Below are positions 51,106 to 58,879 of a stretch of 64,000 nt of DNA, piece after piece. Position numbers and translations under genes: made by a program. The stretch comes from Nageia nagi (Eukaryota > Pinophyta), in assembly GCA_050084985.1 (NCBI GenBank), contig JBITNC010000001.1, forward strand, positions 146,878,001-146,942,000, given 5' to 3'. The notes beneath the pieces were generated by a model that was given only the letters and a program-made list of their open reading frames with translations, did not search any database and was not told the DNA's origin. How positions within the stretch are numbered: the first letter of the stretch is position 1; every line of letters begins with the position of its first letter.

Positions 51106-54100
51106 TTTTTTAAATACCACATTAACTTGCAAAAAAATAAGAATGATACATATAAATAATATTTTAGAAGAAAAACCATAACTATATTAACTCCCATAGA
51201 TGATTACATGATGCAAAATCCAAAATAAACCTTTATATATGAGGTTTTACAAGTTTCTGAGTTTTTTCCAAGTTTCTGGAAGTTTCTGAAATGGGAATGC
51301 AGTTGTTTTACAAGTTTCCTGCAACTTAGTTATGAACAAATTTATGGTATTTTCTTATTCTTGCTGATCTTGTTATATTCATTCTATTGTTTCTCCAAGT
51401 TCTAAATATGATTGCTAGATCAGTTACATATTTCTTCTGAAGTTGGCTATTTCTCATTCTGATCATCTGGTGGCTGGTCAACTTAATTGTTCAGATTTAA
51501 TACATTGGTGTCAATTTTGTTCTCCAGTTGTTTACCGAGATAGCTTACCTTGAATCCTCATTTTAAGCATGTTTCTTTTCTTGCTAGTACTAGTTACTTG
51601 TTCTTGATGGTTGGATTGAGCAATTATGCATTTTATTTCGTATTCTTTCTGGTTATTGGCTGAAGTTTTCATAGTCGGAGTTATCCAATTCTTGCCCTCA
51701 TGCTCATTATATTACTCTTCAGTCCTGGTTTCTGTGCCAAGTTCAATTGATGGGTTGTAGGATGTCCAAACAAATGCACTTCACTCAAGAGAGCTCTTTC
51801 TGACAAGATGAGTCATCTGGTAACATTTTTCTAGGCACAAATTTTGAATTTGCTCCACCTGAGGAGTTATGGGTGATGTAGACAATTGCAATCCTCATGG
51901 TAAGACGGATTCAAAGGGATGGATCTCATGAAGGGGTATTTTGTAGGTCCAACACTTCAATCCCAGATTCAGAAAGATTTCCTAAATTATGACAGATTGC
52001 AAGAACACCTAATCTGGGATTTCTGGAATGCAAAACTATAGATTCTTGAAAGACTGAAAACAACTGAATTGAATTGATATGGATGTGGATCTAGTTTTGC
52101 TAGGGATACTGAATCCCTCCTCTGGGATTCATAGATTCATTCTCATAGGGTTTTGCAAGAAACATACTCTGATTCCATTTGTTATCGAACAACATATACA
52201 GAGTAGATGGAAAATAATACTTCCATAGCAGCATATTCAATACAGTTACATTTCACAATGTAAAAATTATCTCATTAGTGCACGCTGGAAAACTTGTCTT
52301 GGCAAACTTACATTAGTACGTCTCCAACAGGAAGAAGAACTCAGCTGTAACATCCGAAAGCTTTCTAAAAACTTGGAATAATCCCAAATAAGTCACCAAG
52401 CAAAGCCAATTTTCATGCAAATGCATAAAAAAAGAGAGGATTAAATTCAGTTTGAGGCCTTGACCAGAAAATTCTAGTAGTTGAATATCTCCAAAAGCTA
52501 CATTGCACTGTTTCTTCTTACACTATAAATACACGAGCCATCTGAAATGCATACTCTTCAAATGTGTATTTACCTGCTAAGTGCTAACCCATGCTGTATA
52601 TGGCTAACCAAGTGAAAACAATGATTTTAAAGAATGTTTTTGCTTTCCATATGCAATGACATTAATGTTGCCAATGCACTTGAAGATCAGCGTTACCCTT
52701 GCATATTTAATGTGTGGAACAATCTTTGTAGCATCTTATGCATACATAGAGATATTTGGTAACATATTTGACAGCCTTATGAATAGTTTGCAAAGACCCT
52801 GCAGCACAGCTTTATCCATAACACAAAGTGCAAGTTCTTCAGTAACTTCATTCCTAGAAAACCACCAGTTAGATGAATTTTAGTTGATGTAAAGTGCTTA
52901 TCAAGGTGCTATATTTACTCATAATTGATTCGTAGGGTCAATCCAAAGCTTTCACTTTCCTATTTGCTTGACATGTGTCAAATCAAAGCTTAATTAAGCA
53001 TGCCTGCGGTCCAATTTGCCCTATTTCAAATTAAGAAGTTCAATATTTCTAACCTCTAATGAATTGTGAATGAGTGTCAATCTAAACTAGCATTTCAGCT
53101 TCTCGTTTGTTTTGTATGGGACAAATCAAAACCTAATTAACTATGTCTACGATGTAAACTAGCCTTTTTCCAAATTCAAAAAATCAGAGCTGGTATTGTC
53201 TCACTTAACAAAGGTGCAAAATGAATAATGGTTGAGTGATTTTTCCTCCTTACTTTCATACCATTCATCAAACTCAATCTGTCATCTAATTTCTGCTAGT
53301 GTGTGTAAGTGCATGGTTGAATTGTATTTTTGGTAATTCAAATCAGGAGGTGAATGTATTTGTAGCTGTGTAGTTCTCGAGTTCCTATGCCTTCTTCCGT
53401 GAAGCCCTCTATTTATGTAATTATATAACCATGATATTGATTTATACATCAATATGCCCAAGGACTTCTATTAATTGTTATGTATTTAACACTGGTACTA
53501 TCTGAACTTAAGTGTAGATTATCGAGGGAGGATCCAGGCTGTGGAATTAAAGTATTTTCTTTTGAGTACACCCCCGTCACATAGGGGAAAACCTTTTACC
53601 AGGTACACAGAGTTGCGAGTCTTATGCTTTGTTGTTAGCTGGCTGTGATGATTCCTTGCAATTAGTTTTAACCTCAAGATGTTTGAGATCATCCAACTCT
53701 GGTGACTTGGGTGAATATCTCCTGCTGGGTAATTTATGTATAGCTGAGTTTGAGATTGGGCATTGTAATAAGCTGGGTGAGTGTTTGTGCCAAACTTCAC
53801 GAGCTCAATATTGAGGAAATTAAATACATAACACTTGATGTTGTGAGCAATAACATTATTTTTATGATGGCATTTACTTAATGTACTTGCATATACTCGT
53901 AGTGATGTTATAATTCATTTGTGCATGGATGCAATGGTCATAACATATAATACAAGGTACCACCAAAGACTTGTATCTGCAATATAAATGTTGCAAAACT
54001 GTCTGATGAAATTCATCTATGTAGCTGTTGAGATTAGATGATATAGTTTTATTTACCAGCAGTGGATAAAACTTCTAGTTTGGGGTGGGTACTGAAATTT

Positions 54101-54715
54101 TGGTTGGTTGAAATAGATAATTTTATATTCCTAGTTTCTCAATTTGCACGGCTTATTGTTTTCTGTGTTGTATTCAGTATTTTCCTAAGTTCTTTGGGAG
54201 TTCTATGGAAAAGTATGAAAGCCATGGCTTTATCTTTTATTTTGCTTGCCGATGCAGGCATTATCATACACAATTCAGAGGAACTGATTATTATTAGTAG
54301 TATGAAGATAACCTACTTCAAGATGTGTGGTTATTTATCTTAAAAAGAAGGAATGGACATAATAGTCAGTCTATTTTGTATGTTTGCATTACCAACTATA
54401 TGCACTGGCTTTTGCTTGCAGGTTTATGGGTACAGGATGTCACTATGGGCAGAGCAGTTGGGACATGTTGAAAACTCCTTTGATCATCCAGAAAGCCTAG
54501 ATTGTGTCCGAAGGGTAAATAGTATAGCCGAAACAAATTGGCACCTATATTCAGGAGAAGAAGTGATAGAAACGAAGGGGCATCTTTTGAAATATCCTGT
54601 CCAGGTTGATGCAGATGGGAAAATTGAATCATTGCCTGGGCATGAGAACTTCCCTGATGTTGGGGGAAAAATTGTGGGGGCACATGGAAATCTTCCTGAT
54701 ACTCTTACTACTTGA
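14587..54715 (+). CDS. PLDdelta-like: phospholipase D delta-type, 3' half (seven exons, 439 codons plus stop)
   Basis: Joined exons: 14587-14874, 14968-15036, 15192-15339, 26303-26451, 29950-30123, 47322-47519, 54422-54715 (1,320 bp). All boundaries are GT-AG, phases match and no stop interrupts. The product would hydrolyse membrane phospholipids such as phosphatidylcholine and phosphatidylethanolamine to phosphatidic acid at the plasma membrane. Plant delta-type PLDs are calcium-, PIP2- and oleate-responsive and act in stress signalling. In order the fragment shows [46 protein letters not shown], the second HKD motif HSKGMIVDD plus [31 protein letters not shown] and the end [14 protein letters not shown] and PDTLTT favour delta over beta/gamma. 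Family members are about 860 residues, so the C2 domain and first HKD exon lie outside the window to the left. The coding frame appears functional despite very long, repeat-filled introns. Confidence 0.93.
14968..15036 (+). CDS. PLDdelta-like: PLD exon b (23 codons)
   Basis: [20 protein letters not shown] then ERK, phase 0 at both ends, acceptor TTCTTAG and donor GTGAGT. The 93-bp intron before it is of ordinary plant size. Confidence 0.93.
15192..15339 (+). CDS. PLDdelta-like: PLD exon c (49 codons plus 1 base)
   Basis: Contains [18 protein letters not shown] and [25 protein letters not shown] is a highly conserved plant PLD block needed for activity. It ends in phase 1 with GGTGCAG|GTATGT; the split glycine codon is completed 10,963 bp downstream. 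Confidence 0.94.
15340..17145 (+). other. left part of PLD intron c-d
   Basis: No coding features. Ordinary AT-rich unique-looking intron sequence with a GTATGT donor. No repeat with a clear boundary was seen before the giant-LTR-like element at 17146. Confidence 0.6.
18112..18220. repeat. direct duplication of about 53 bp inside giant-LTR copy 2
   Basis: The segment GGAGTAAAAACTCTTCCTC plus AGAAAATAAACTAAGC and ATATCAAAGTTTT occurs twice in tandem with almost no difference. A second small duplication (CCGCTTCTGATGAGG) lies at 18277 and 18309. Confidence 0.85.
19386..19733. repeat. 58-bp tandem array inside giant-LTR copy 2
   Basis: Units begin GCATGTTTTCAAAT at 19386 (variant), 19444, 19502, 19560, 19618 and 19676, exactly 58 bp apart. 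The body is GATTTCAAACTCAAAAAAGG then TGCGACTTACTCCTTTGT. The last unit is shortened, and looser relatives with AAACATGCGAC continue to about 20210. Plus-strand ORFs here only reflect the repeat. Confidence 0.95.
20528..23605 (-). pseudogene. gypsy-like retroelement internal remnant (minus strand)
   Basis: Read on the minus strand from 23290 downwards there is a broken frame: a polar, Gln/Asn-rich gag-like stretch near 23280-23040, then [20 protein letters not shown] and LKRERLQDD (22960-22850, coiled coil). A stretch with [12 protein letters not shown] near 22350 resembles the end of a retroviral-type protease region. An acidic, Ser-rich section at 21673-21374 resembles the one at 63214-63975 in style. 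Stops occur about every 60-100 codons. A truncated LINE interrupts it at 21861-22225. No reverse transcriptase or integrase was found, so the element is internally deleted. Assignment to gypsy rests on the primer-binding-like site at 23606-23621 and composition. Confidence 0.5.
21843..22243 (-). mobile_element. 5'-truncated LINE (or SINE) with 18-bp target duplication
   Basis: GAAAGAACAATTACTTTT occurs identically at 21843-21860 and 22226-22243. Between them lies about 365 bp that, on the minus strand, ends in GGGCCCTGTATAAAAAACC, then TTTACAATTGACC and a poly(A) run (poly(T) at about 21857-21866). An A-tail plus a long target duplication is the signature of target-primed reverse transcription. 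No ORF remains, consistent with severe 5' truncation. It landed inside the gypsy-like remnant. Confidence 0.8.
23606..23621 (-). other. candidate primer-binding site of the gypsy-like element
   Basis: On the minus strand TGGCGTTAGAAGGAGG directly follows the end of the LTR-like sequence. It differs by one base from TGGCGCTAGAAGGAGG at 60951, which sits just behind a well-defined LTR. Shared sequence at the same functional place in two unrelated-looking elements supports a primer-binding role. I do not name the tRNA. Confidence 0.55.
23622..24849 (-). repeat. LTR-like remnant (minus), related to giant-LTR copy 2
   Basis: 23622-24060 matches 17172-17580 closely along about 400 bp (shared GGCGAAATGGGAAAGCAT, GGCATATGGAGTTTG, CACGATCATATCA, CTTGTCACAAGCGAA and more), then similarity stops. 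The right edge is tentative: TTTTGGGG...GGCAACA at 24826-24849 resembles the head of the family. It is much shorter than copies 1-3 and has no long tandem array. Two hairpins lie inside it. Confidence 0.5.
24188..24281. repeat. two related long hairpins
   Basis: 24188-24214 has arms TTTGTGATTGT and ACAATCACAAA. 24253-24281 is a perfect palindrome with arms GTTTGTGATTGTAA and TTACAATCACAAAC around a single T. Both are embedded in A-rich sequence and followed by AAACCCTAG. Confidence 0.9.
24850..26302 (+). other. right part of PLD intron c-d
   Basis: No gene. Contains a (TTTC)n microsatellite at 25051-25073 and an imperfect 80-bp tandem duplication (ACATTGxxxxxGATGTACTTTT at 25287 and 25367). 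The acceptor is CTCTGAACAG at 26293-26302. Confidence 0.6.
26303..26451 (+). CDS. PLDdelta-like: PLD exon d (2 bases plus 49 codons)
   Basis: GT completes the split Gly codon, then [34 protein letters not shown] and EILYWQ. The donor is GTAAAA. The match to plant PLDs is continuous with exon c across the 10,963-bp intron. Confidence 0.94.
26452..29949 (+). other. PLD intron d-e (3,498 bp)
   Basis: AT-rich with no recognisable gene or bounded mobile element. Small repeats only: a TATA-rich patch near 27305-27335, CTAT repeats near 29727-29747 and a short (AT)n at 29889-29908, just before the CTCTTACAG acceptor. Confidence 0.6.
29950..30123 (+). CDS. PLDdelta-like: PLD exon e (58 codons)
   Basis: [19 protein letters not shown], then [15 protein letters not shown], phase 0 at both ends. 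It finishes with a proline- and serine-rich tail ([15 protein letters not shown]) that falls in the variable linker just before the second catalytic motif. Acceptor CTTACAG, donor GTACTG. Confidence 0.93.
30124..32474 (+). other. left part of PLD intron e-f
   Basis: No gene and no clearly bounded element seen. A short (TA)n patch lies near 31590-31604. Confidence 0.6.
32475..32778 (-). repeat. composite LTR: two copia family A LTR heads in inverted orientation
   Basis: Both ends of this 304-bp block start TGTTAGAAATA when read inwards. The left part (+, about 32475-32645) follows the family A LTR through its GAGTGTAACTC core. The right part (-, 32778 to about 32650) follows the LTR head AATAATACATTAG...AATAGATA. 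The two meet near 32645-32655. The right part is the 3' LTR of the minus-strand element body that starts at 32779. Confidence 0.75.
32779..35108 (-). pseudogene. copia family A element body, minus strand, 5'-truncated
   Basis: Minus-strand order: integrase ([17 protein letters not shown] near 35100, then [13 protein letters not shown] near 34970), integrase C-terminus ([16 protein letters not shown] near 34755), reverse transcriptase ([20 protein letters not shown] at 33991; YVDD near 33710) and RNase H end ([13 protein letters not shown] near 32970, ADVYTKS). It ends at a polypurine tract CTCCCAT complement (32779-32786) and an LTR head. Gag and protease are missing. Stops and frameshifts are frequent. 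Same family as 4091-12947. Confidence 0.88.
33737..33756 (-). other. G-rich tract inside the copia RT remnant
   Basis: On the minus strand GGGG-AC-(G)9-T-GGGG occurs in the place where the related element at about 11735 has ordinary coding sequence, just before the YVDD box. It has potential to form a G-quadruplex. Confidence 0.7.
35109..35200 (+). pseudogene. RNase H end fragment of copia family A in opposite orientation
   Basis: Plus strand reads [20 protein letters not shown] then IST, matching the RNase H end of the family A element at about 12540-12640. It abuts, head to tail and inverted, the minus-strand integrase fragment at about 35108. No polypurine tract or LTR follows. Confidence 0.75.
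35259..36650 (+). other. PLD intron e-f sequence between two copia elements
   Basis: No gene or bounded element recognised. The region ends in TATAC (36651-36655), the left target duplication of the family B element. Confidence 0.6.
36656..36903 (+). repeat. 5' LTR of copia family B element
   Basis: 248 bp, TGTTAGAAAC to ACTTCTTACA, closely matching 46233-46481. Near its end is GCTAATACAATGC then TTTTTGCCTTGGAG, conserved in both LTRs. Confidence 0.93.
36904..36919 (+). other. primer-binding site (initiator Met-tRNA type)
   Basis: TTGGTATCAAAGCTTG directly follows the LTR; TGGTATCA(G)AGC is the standard copia site, with one substitution. Confidence 0.85.
36920..38023 (+). other. leader of copia family B element
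   Basis: Non-coding, with runs such as AAAAAAAAAACG near 37459. No gene features. Confidence 0.6.
38024..38872 (+). pseudogene. copia family B gag and protease remnant
   Basis: The gag frame starts at 38024 ([25 protein letters not shown]) and stops at 38288; a deletion follows. The frame resumes near 38348 and carries a zinc knuckle [14 protein letters not shown], in which the last Cys is replaced by Tyr, and the protease motif [10 protein letters not shown] near 38738. The frame is cut at 38872 by the nested element. Confidence 0.88.
40380..41560. repeat. higher-order repeat of about 360 bp inside giant-LTR copy 3
   Basis: TGCTAGG(C/T)GC at 40731 and 41091 is exactly 360 bp apart; a third, looser copy lies near 41470 and a partial one before 40430. 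Each unit carries TTCTAGTGCTTGGCAA, AAAAGxTGGTAAxCCTGCG, CTAGGCAT, TTTTGATTTTGCAA and CTCATTGGCTGxCC. Confidence 0.85.
41897..42100. repeat. 78-bp tandem repeat inside giant-LTR copy 3, 2.6 copies
   Basis: GCAAAGGTA starts at 41897, 41975 and 42053, exactly 78 bp apart. The body has TTTTGCACTTGGCT, ATCTTTAAGATCGCTTGAAT and CTCTAGGCCATTTCCAAGA. Confidence 0.95.
42379..45950 (+). pseudogene. copia family B integrase, reverse transcriptase and RNase H remnant
   Basis: The pre-integrase zinc motif ([15 protein letters not shown]...[12 protein letters not shown], near 42650-42785) is followed by integrase core ([12 protein letters not shown] near 42830, LRIDNGG near 43025). A frameshift near 43040 leads to [12 protein letters not shown] and [22 protein letters not shown] begins near 44180 ([20 protein letters not shown]) and passes [13 protein letters not shown] and [20 protein letters not shown] to [16 protein letters not shown] near 44600. 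The YxDD box is changed (VYIDD-like, near 44748, out of frame). RNase H is rearranged and partly duplicated. More than ten stops are present. Confidence 0.88.
43940..44260 (+). repeat. 159-bp in-frame tandem duplication in the copia family B pol region
   Basis: ATGGAT(T)GTTCCTTTT at 43962 and its relative at 44121 are 159 bp (53 codons) apart. Each unit encodes an Asp-rich stretch, ELNLS, PTSFKEV and the start of RT ([17 protein letters not shown]). Confidence 0.9.
45955..46311 (+). repeat. three 119-bp units repeating the polypurine tract and LTR head
   Basis: ATGCTTGGATTTACAAATAC starts at 45955, 46074 and 46193. Each unit runs through TTGAGGGGGGAA (polypurine tract) and TGTTAGGCATCTAATCC (LTR start at 45995, 46114 and 46233) to TTTAGTAAATTCG. 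The three units are almost identical. Only the third continues into a full LTR. Confidence 0.96.
46233..46481 (+). repeat. 3' LTR of copia family B element
   Basis: 249 bp, TGTTAGGCAT to TTCTTACA, matching the 5' LTR, followed by target duplication TATAC. Confidence 0.93.
46487..47321 (+). other. last part of PLD intron e-f
   Basis: Unique-looking AT-rich intron with no gene. It ends in the acceptor TGGTTTCAG. Confidence 0.65.
47322..47519 (+). CDS. PLDdelta-like: PLD exon f with second HKD catalytic motif (66 codons)
   Basis: [20 protein letters not shown] continues [19 protein letters not shown] and [15 protein letters not shown], ending HGHPHGQ. HxKxxxxD (HSKGMIVD) plus GSANINxRS is the second half of the PLD active site; His, Lys and Asp are all present. 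Phase 0 at both ends. The donor is GTTCGATATG, a GT with a weak +3 to +6 context; without splicing, the frame would run 12 more codons to a TAA at 47553-47555. Confidence 0.94.
47520..48115 (+). other. start of PLD intron f-g
   Basis: No gene. A stretch with repeated GTAACC/GAGTAAC words lies at 47965-48075. Confidence 0.6.
48116..48988. mobile_element. Mutator-like MITE with about 80-bp inverted ends and 9-bp target duplication
   Basis: TTTATTTTT occurs at 48116-48124 and 48980-48988, flanking 48125-48979 (855 bp). The ends are inverted copies over about 80 bp: GGGAAAATATCCAAAATACC on the left against AGGAAAATATCCAAAACACC read inwards from the right, continuing through TATAATTTGAGGTAATAT / TATAACTTGATATAATAT. 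Long TIRs and a 9-bp duplication are typical of Mutator-like elements. No transposase is encoded, so it is non-autonomous. It lies in PLD intron f-g. Confidence 0.85.
48989..49786 (+). other. PLD intron f-g sequence between two TIR elements
   Basis: No gene or bounded repeat recognised. Confidence 0.6.
49787..50235. mobile_element. TIR element of the CATAGAATAAAAAA family, short copy
   Basis: It starts AACCATAGAATAAAAAAACG and its end, read inwards, is AACCATAGAATAAAAAAAAA then CGCCG. 449 bp. The interior is A-rich with CGG spaced through poly(A) (ACGGAAAAA, AAACGGCATTTTTT), giving a self-complementary element. No coding sequence. No clear target duplication was found. A larger relative lies at 56581-58210. 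Confidence 0.75.
50236..54421 (+). other. rest of PLD intron f-g
   Basis: No host exon. (AT)n microsatellite at 51072-51102. TTAGTTATGAA occurs at about 50953 and 51326, flanking a 360-bp AT-rich segment that may be a small insertion. A loose direct repeat of about 75 bp (ACAAATCAAA, TTAATTAA) occurs near 52977 and 53119. Acceptor TTGCTTGCAG at 54412-54421. Confidence 0.55.
54422..54715 (+). CDS. PLDdelta-like: PLD last exon (97 codons plus stop)
   Basis: [70 protein letters not shown], then T and TGA at 54713-54715. The end is typical of delta-type PLDs. The exon size fits plant PLD C-terminal exons. Confidence 0.95.
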   Translation, partial: VYGYRMSLWAEQLGHVENSFDHPESLDCVRRVNSIAETNWHLYSGEEVIETKGHLLKYPVQVDADGKIESLPGHENFPDVGGKIVGAHGNLPDTLTT

Positions 54716-54755
54716 TATGACACCAATTGCTGTTTGTAAATGGTATCTGGTTTCT

Positions 54756-54761
54756 AATAAA
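54756..54761 (+). terminator. candidate polyadenylation signal of the PLD gene
   Basis: AATAAA lies 41 bp after the stop codon. Plant signals are loose, so the real 3' end may be further on. Confidence 0.4.
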
Positions 54762-56580
54762 ATGTCTCTGGGGATGCAATGAGGTGGAGCTACCAATAGG
54801 AAAAAGCTCTTTGTTTTAAAATTAAATCTATTTTCTGGCATTAGAGAACTGTTTTTAGGACAGTTGCAGTCCATTGCAAGTGTACAAGTCTTTTGTTGTA
54901 AAGTTGTCTACATAAACTAATTGTGCGATTTTGTAATTATTCCAACTTCGGTGGCCTGGGATGGCATTATTGAACTCTATCCTAAGTCATTGGCAGTTTT
55001 ATGGCGTCTATTTTCCTACTTGCTGACTAAATCTCTTACTGTGCAAGCGTTTTTCCAATCGTGTGATTGTGATTAGATTATCAATGCTAAGAATTTCAAG
55101 TATTTAGGTGTAATGTTTTTGACATACTATCCAGCATTACTAAGGGGTCCAATGGCAGAAGGTGCATTGTTCAGTAGTATAACTATGATATCAATTTCTT
55201 GATACCATCTACTATGTCCTTTATATGTTTCTGCACAACATCATTTCTATCAATTAGGCAATGAAATTTTTATGATTGAAGTTGGCAACCAAAACATGCT
55301 ATTTTTGGTTATTCTTTATTCAGTTATGCGTTCATCAACTGTAATAGGCATTCCGGAGTGGATTATGATCTCTAATTGAATGAAAGTCTCATTTTCAAAG
55401 CCTTAATAGTTGAGACTTGCTTAAAAACTTGTTTTTCAAACTGCTCAGTTAAAAGTTTCAATAGGTCATGTCACTTAGAGGCCTTGACCATATGCATTAT
55501 TTGTTGAATTTTGAAATGTTTAATACCTTATTGGTCAATCTATGCTTTCCTCAGTGAAATAGTAAACGTGTTGGTGTTTTTAAATAGAAAATTAGAAATG
55601 AAAAATATGTACTTTCTTGCAAATGAATATTTTTGTTCAACTTTCTTGATTGTCTGTTGCTGTCCATTTGCCTTACGACAATGGCCACCACTACTTTCAA
55701 AGCATAGATGTACAAAATAAACGGTGTACCAAAATGTGTTAGGCCAAAGTCTGCAAAATTATAATCTTTAATGTCACAACAGAATTTTTTTCATCTGTGT
55801 GCCAATGGGGATCACCTTGCTTATCAATTAATATTGTAGCGGTTGGGTTATGTTTTTGAACCTTGAACAAAAAATATTTTTATGAAGAGCCTTAGTCATA
55901 TCAATATATAGAAACCTCCTTGTACAGCCGAACAGGATTCATCATTTATACAACATTGTGTGATTATCTGTTTAAATTATGCAAATCGCAATTCACAAGA
56001 ATGGATTTCTCATATTATGAAGTTAAACTGGAATGATGCTTTCAATTGAGTTCATCTCACTGAAAGATTGCACCATTGCTTTTTGAGGTGAAGGCATTCT
56101 GTTGTATGTAAAGGTGCCTCACGTGGCAGTCAATTTTATCTCAAAATAATCTCTAGTTTTAATTTTTACTTCGTTTTATCCTAAGAGGTGTAAAGATATT
56201 GTTTGACAAGGGATGTAAAGATATAATTTGACGAGGGATGTTTGTCTTTAGTACTTGCCTTGTTTGGGTCTCAAAACTGTACGTACATTTCATTGTTCAA
56301 CTTCTGGCTATTAGAGTGTCAACCATAAATATAACCTCTACGTGCAACAACTTGTTAATTTTTCTTTATCATATGTTTCAATAAAGGCCAGATATTCCTC
56401 TGTTTCTATCGTGAGGTTTTTGCACTACGGTTTATCCGTCTTTCATGTTGTATGATATTGGTATTATAATGTTTTAGATGTGTATACCAACTTTTTAAAG
56501 ACCTTGGTAGGTTTACTTTGACAATACTATTTCTTGCCTTTCGAGAGTTTTTCAACATTTAAGTTAAGGGTAATACAAAT
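54762..56580. other. PLD 3' flank, no gene seen
   Basis: The first part is probably 3' UTR and the rest intergenic. A short duplication (GATGTAAAGATAT... / GAGGGATG) lies near 56190-56240. Nothing else recognised. Confidence 0.6.
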
Positions 56581-58210
56581 CATAGGATAAACAAATGGTT
56601 TTTGGAAAATACGATTTGGAGTAAATACGTAAAAACGGTTAATAAACGGTCAAAGTATTGTGAATGCGGTAAAAATTTGTAAATATGGAAAATACGATCA
56701 AGAAAACGGACAAAAAATGGTAAAGAAACAGAAAATAGGAGAAAAGTACGTGACAAAATAGAAAATTCAGTAAAAAACCAGATAAAAGATTGGAAATAAA
56801 TTTCAAATTCCGAAAAACTATATGTGGTGCATTAAAAAATTGAAAAACATGCAAATTTTTTTTTTTTTTATATTTTTCTATAGAATATGTTTATCTAATT
56901 GCCATAAATGATTAAATAGTTCACATAAACAACCATATCATCTACCAAAACAATCCAATGATGTGAGGGGAGTTGGAGAGGAGTGGGATGATAAAACTCT
57001 CAAAGTTGAAAAAGGGGGGTCCTAGGTTTAAAACTCTTCCTCCTCACATCATATGGATATGCTAAGTCCAACTGATGGGTAACCATGTTGGCATGGATGA
57101 GGTCGAGTGCGACTCTCGAGTGACTTTGCCGAAAGAGAACCCTTCAAACATGAAATCTAATTCCAAGAAATTGGCTTGCAAGAGTGGTTTCATAAAAAAA
57201 AATCATTTATCAAAACATTCGTAAATCATAACATCGATGTATGATAATAAGTCATCTACAAAATGTATGTCAGATCAAGATGTCTGATAAGTAGTGAGAA
57301 CTCATAAAATCATAGTGTATTACTAGTCTACTACTATCTCATACACTCATAATGCTATTAACAGGCTAGAGCCAAGCAACATCAAAGTACAAATAATACT
57401 AAATAACTAAATACAATGTCTCATGAGTCAGGACTCATCAATGTGTGTGGTCTAGCCTTTTTACTAATCAATTGGATGGCACTACCATCATTACCACCAT
57501 GTGTTCCACCTTGTAATTATTCGTCGAATAGACGTTTCACAAATATTACACTTGAAATACTAAGAACTACTTCAAACCCCCTCCAATGGAGTCACATATT
57601 GCCAAAATCTATCCAACTCCTTAGGCATTTTGCAAATGAAGTAGAGATCCTAGATTTGAACCTTCTCCTCCAACAATGCTTCCTTCTTGCTCCTTTCTCT
57701 TTCTCCAAGCCCAAAGTAGAAATGAGGAGAAAATCCTCCTTTTCCACCTTTCCTAGTTGCCTAGCTTTGACCCACGTTTTTGCACTATTTTTGGTATTTT
57801 TTGCCTGTCTAAATGCTATTTAAATGTGAAAGATGGTAAAAACACATTTTTTGGTCACTAAGCACAATTCTGCCTCTATCATGCTGCATTTTTTAGGCAT
57901 ATTTAACATCTTTAAGACTTTATACGTCGATTTTTGGAGGAAAAATGTGAAAATGGTAAATATGCATTTTTTCCTTTAACTCAATTTGAACCTACATTTT
58001 TTACACATTTGTGGCATTTTTTCAACGTTTTTTGGTTTTAAAAAGGTTTCTTTTATTGTTTTACCTTTTTTGTGAAACATGACGTCTTTTAGGCATTTTT
58101 CCATTTTTGGTAGAAAAAAAATGATGCTTTTTCTTGAGTTTTAGAGGAAAATATGGATTTTTTGGAAAGCTAACATTTTTGATGTTTAAAAGGCATTTTT
58201 TTATTCTATG
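56581..58210. mobile_element. TIR element of the CATAGAATAAAAAA family, long copy
   Basis: The left end CATAGGATAAACAAATGG and the right end read inwards, CATAGAATAAAAAAATGCC, are inverted relatives. The first 150 bp parallel 49791-49950 (TTTTTGAAAATACGG, AATAAACGGTCAAA, GTGAATxCGG, CGTAAATA). About 1.2 kb of extra interior sequence lies between, including a plus-strand open frame of 135 codons (57416-57823) that I cannot assign to a transposase. The last 400 bp repeat xGGCATTTTT and ATGCATTTTT words. Confidence 0.65.
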
Positions 58211-58879
58211 ATTACACCATCCCATTCTCAATAGGTAGTGTTGATGCACGAGTAGAAGTGTAAGTATGAGTTATAGAGATAAAATCTTGATAGATTTTCT
58301 TAAGTTGACAATTTACCTTTTTCAAGAGAACTCCCAAAATGCATGCTAACAAGCTAGTGCCAACACTAGGGTACCTTCCACAAAGATAAATAATAATATA
58401 ATGGTAATATTGAACAATCAATTATGATACCAAGAAGGGATGAAATTTAAGTGTCAACAAATGCCCCCCTTTCTAAATTTAATGAAATGAAGTGTATTGA
58501 TTTTTGCAAATGAAAAAGTTGAAAAGAGAGAAAAAATGATCCATCCTTGATTTCAATGAGACAATGGATAATCAATTTGTTGATGATATTTTTTGCCCCC
58601 TCTATGCATTGATTACAGAGGGTGGTGGAGCCAATCAATTGAAATATCAAGGTTCAAAGAATTCTTGAGGAAAAGGGAAATAGAAAATACATCTCCAAAA
58701 CCATATAGATGATTATATTATTCATTCATAACAGTAACAATTAGGGCATAAAGATAATCATTCTTGCAAATCATCATCTTGGCAATGTCTAACTTCCTAT
58801 TCATAGATAAGAATCATCATAGTAAAATCAAACATTCTATTCATGGACATATGCATCATCATTCATCTTGAAAACATAT

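Noticed and set aside
50953-51336. Possible insertion flanked by TTAGTTATGAA
   Set aside because: The 11-bp repeat is suggestive, but the segment has no inverted ends or poly(A) tail, and internal direct repeats could explain it; left as a note only.
52656-52883. 75-codon frame in PLD intron f-g as an extra exon or gene
   Set aside because: PLD exons f and g join directly in phase with no missing residues, and the frame has no recognisable domain.
57416-57823. 135-codon plus-strand open frame inside the long TIR element
   Set aside because: No transposase motif, no catalytic triad and a leucine/serine-rich composition; mentioned within the element but not called as a gene.
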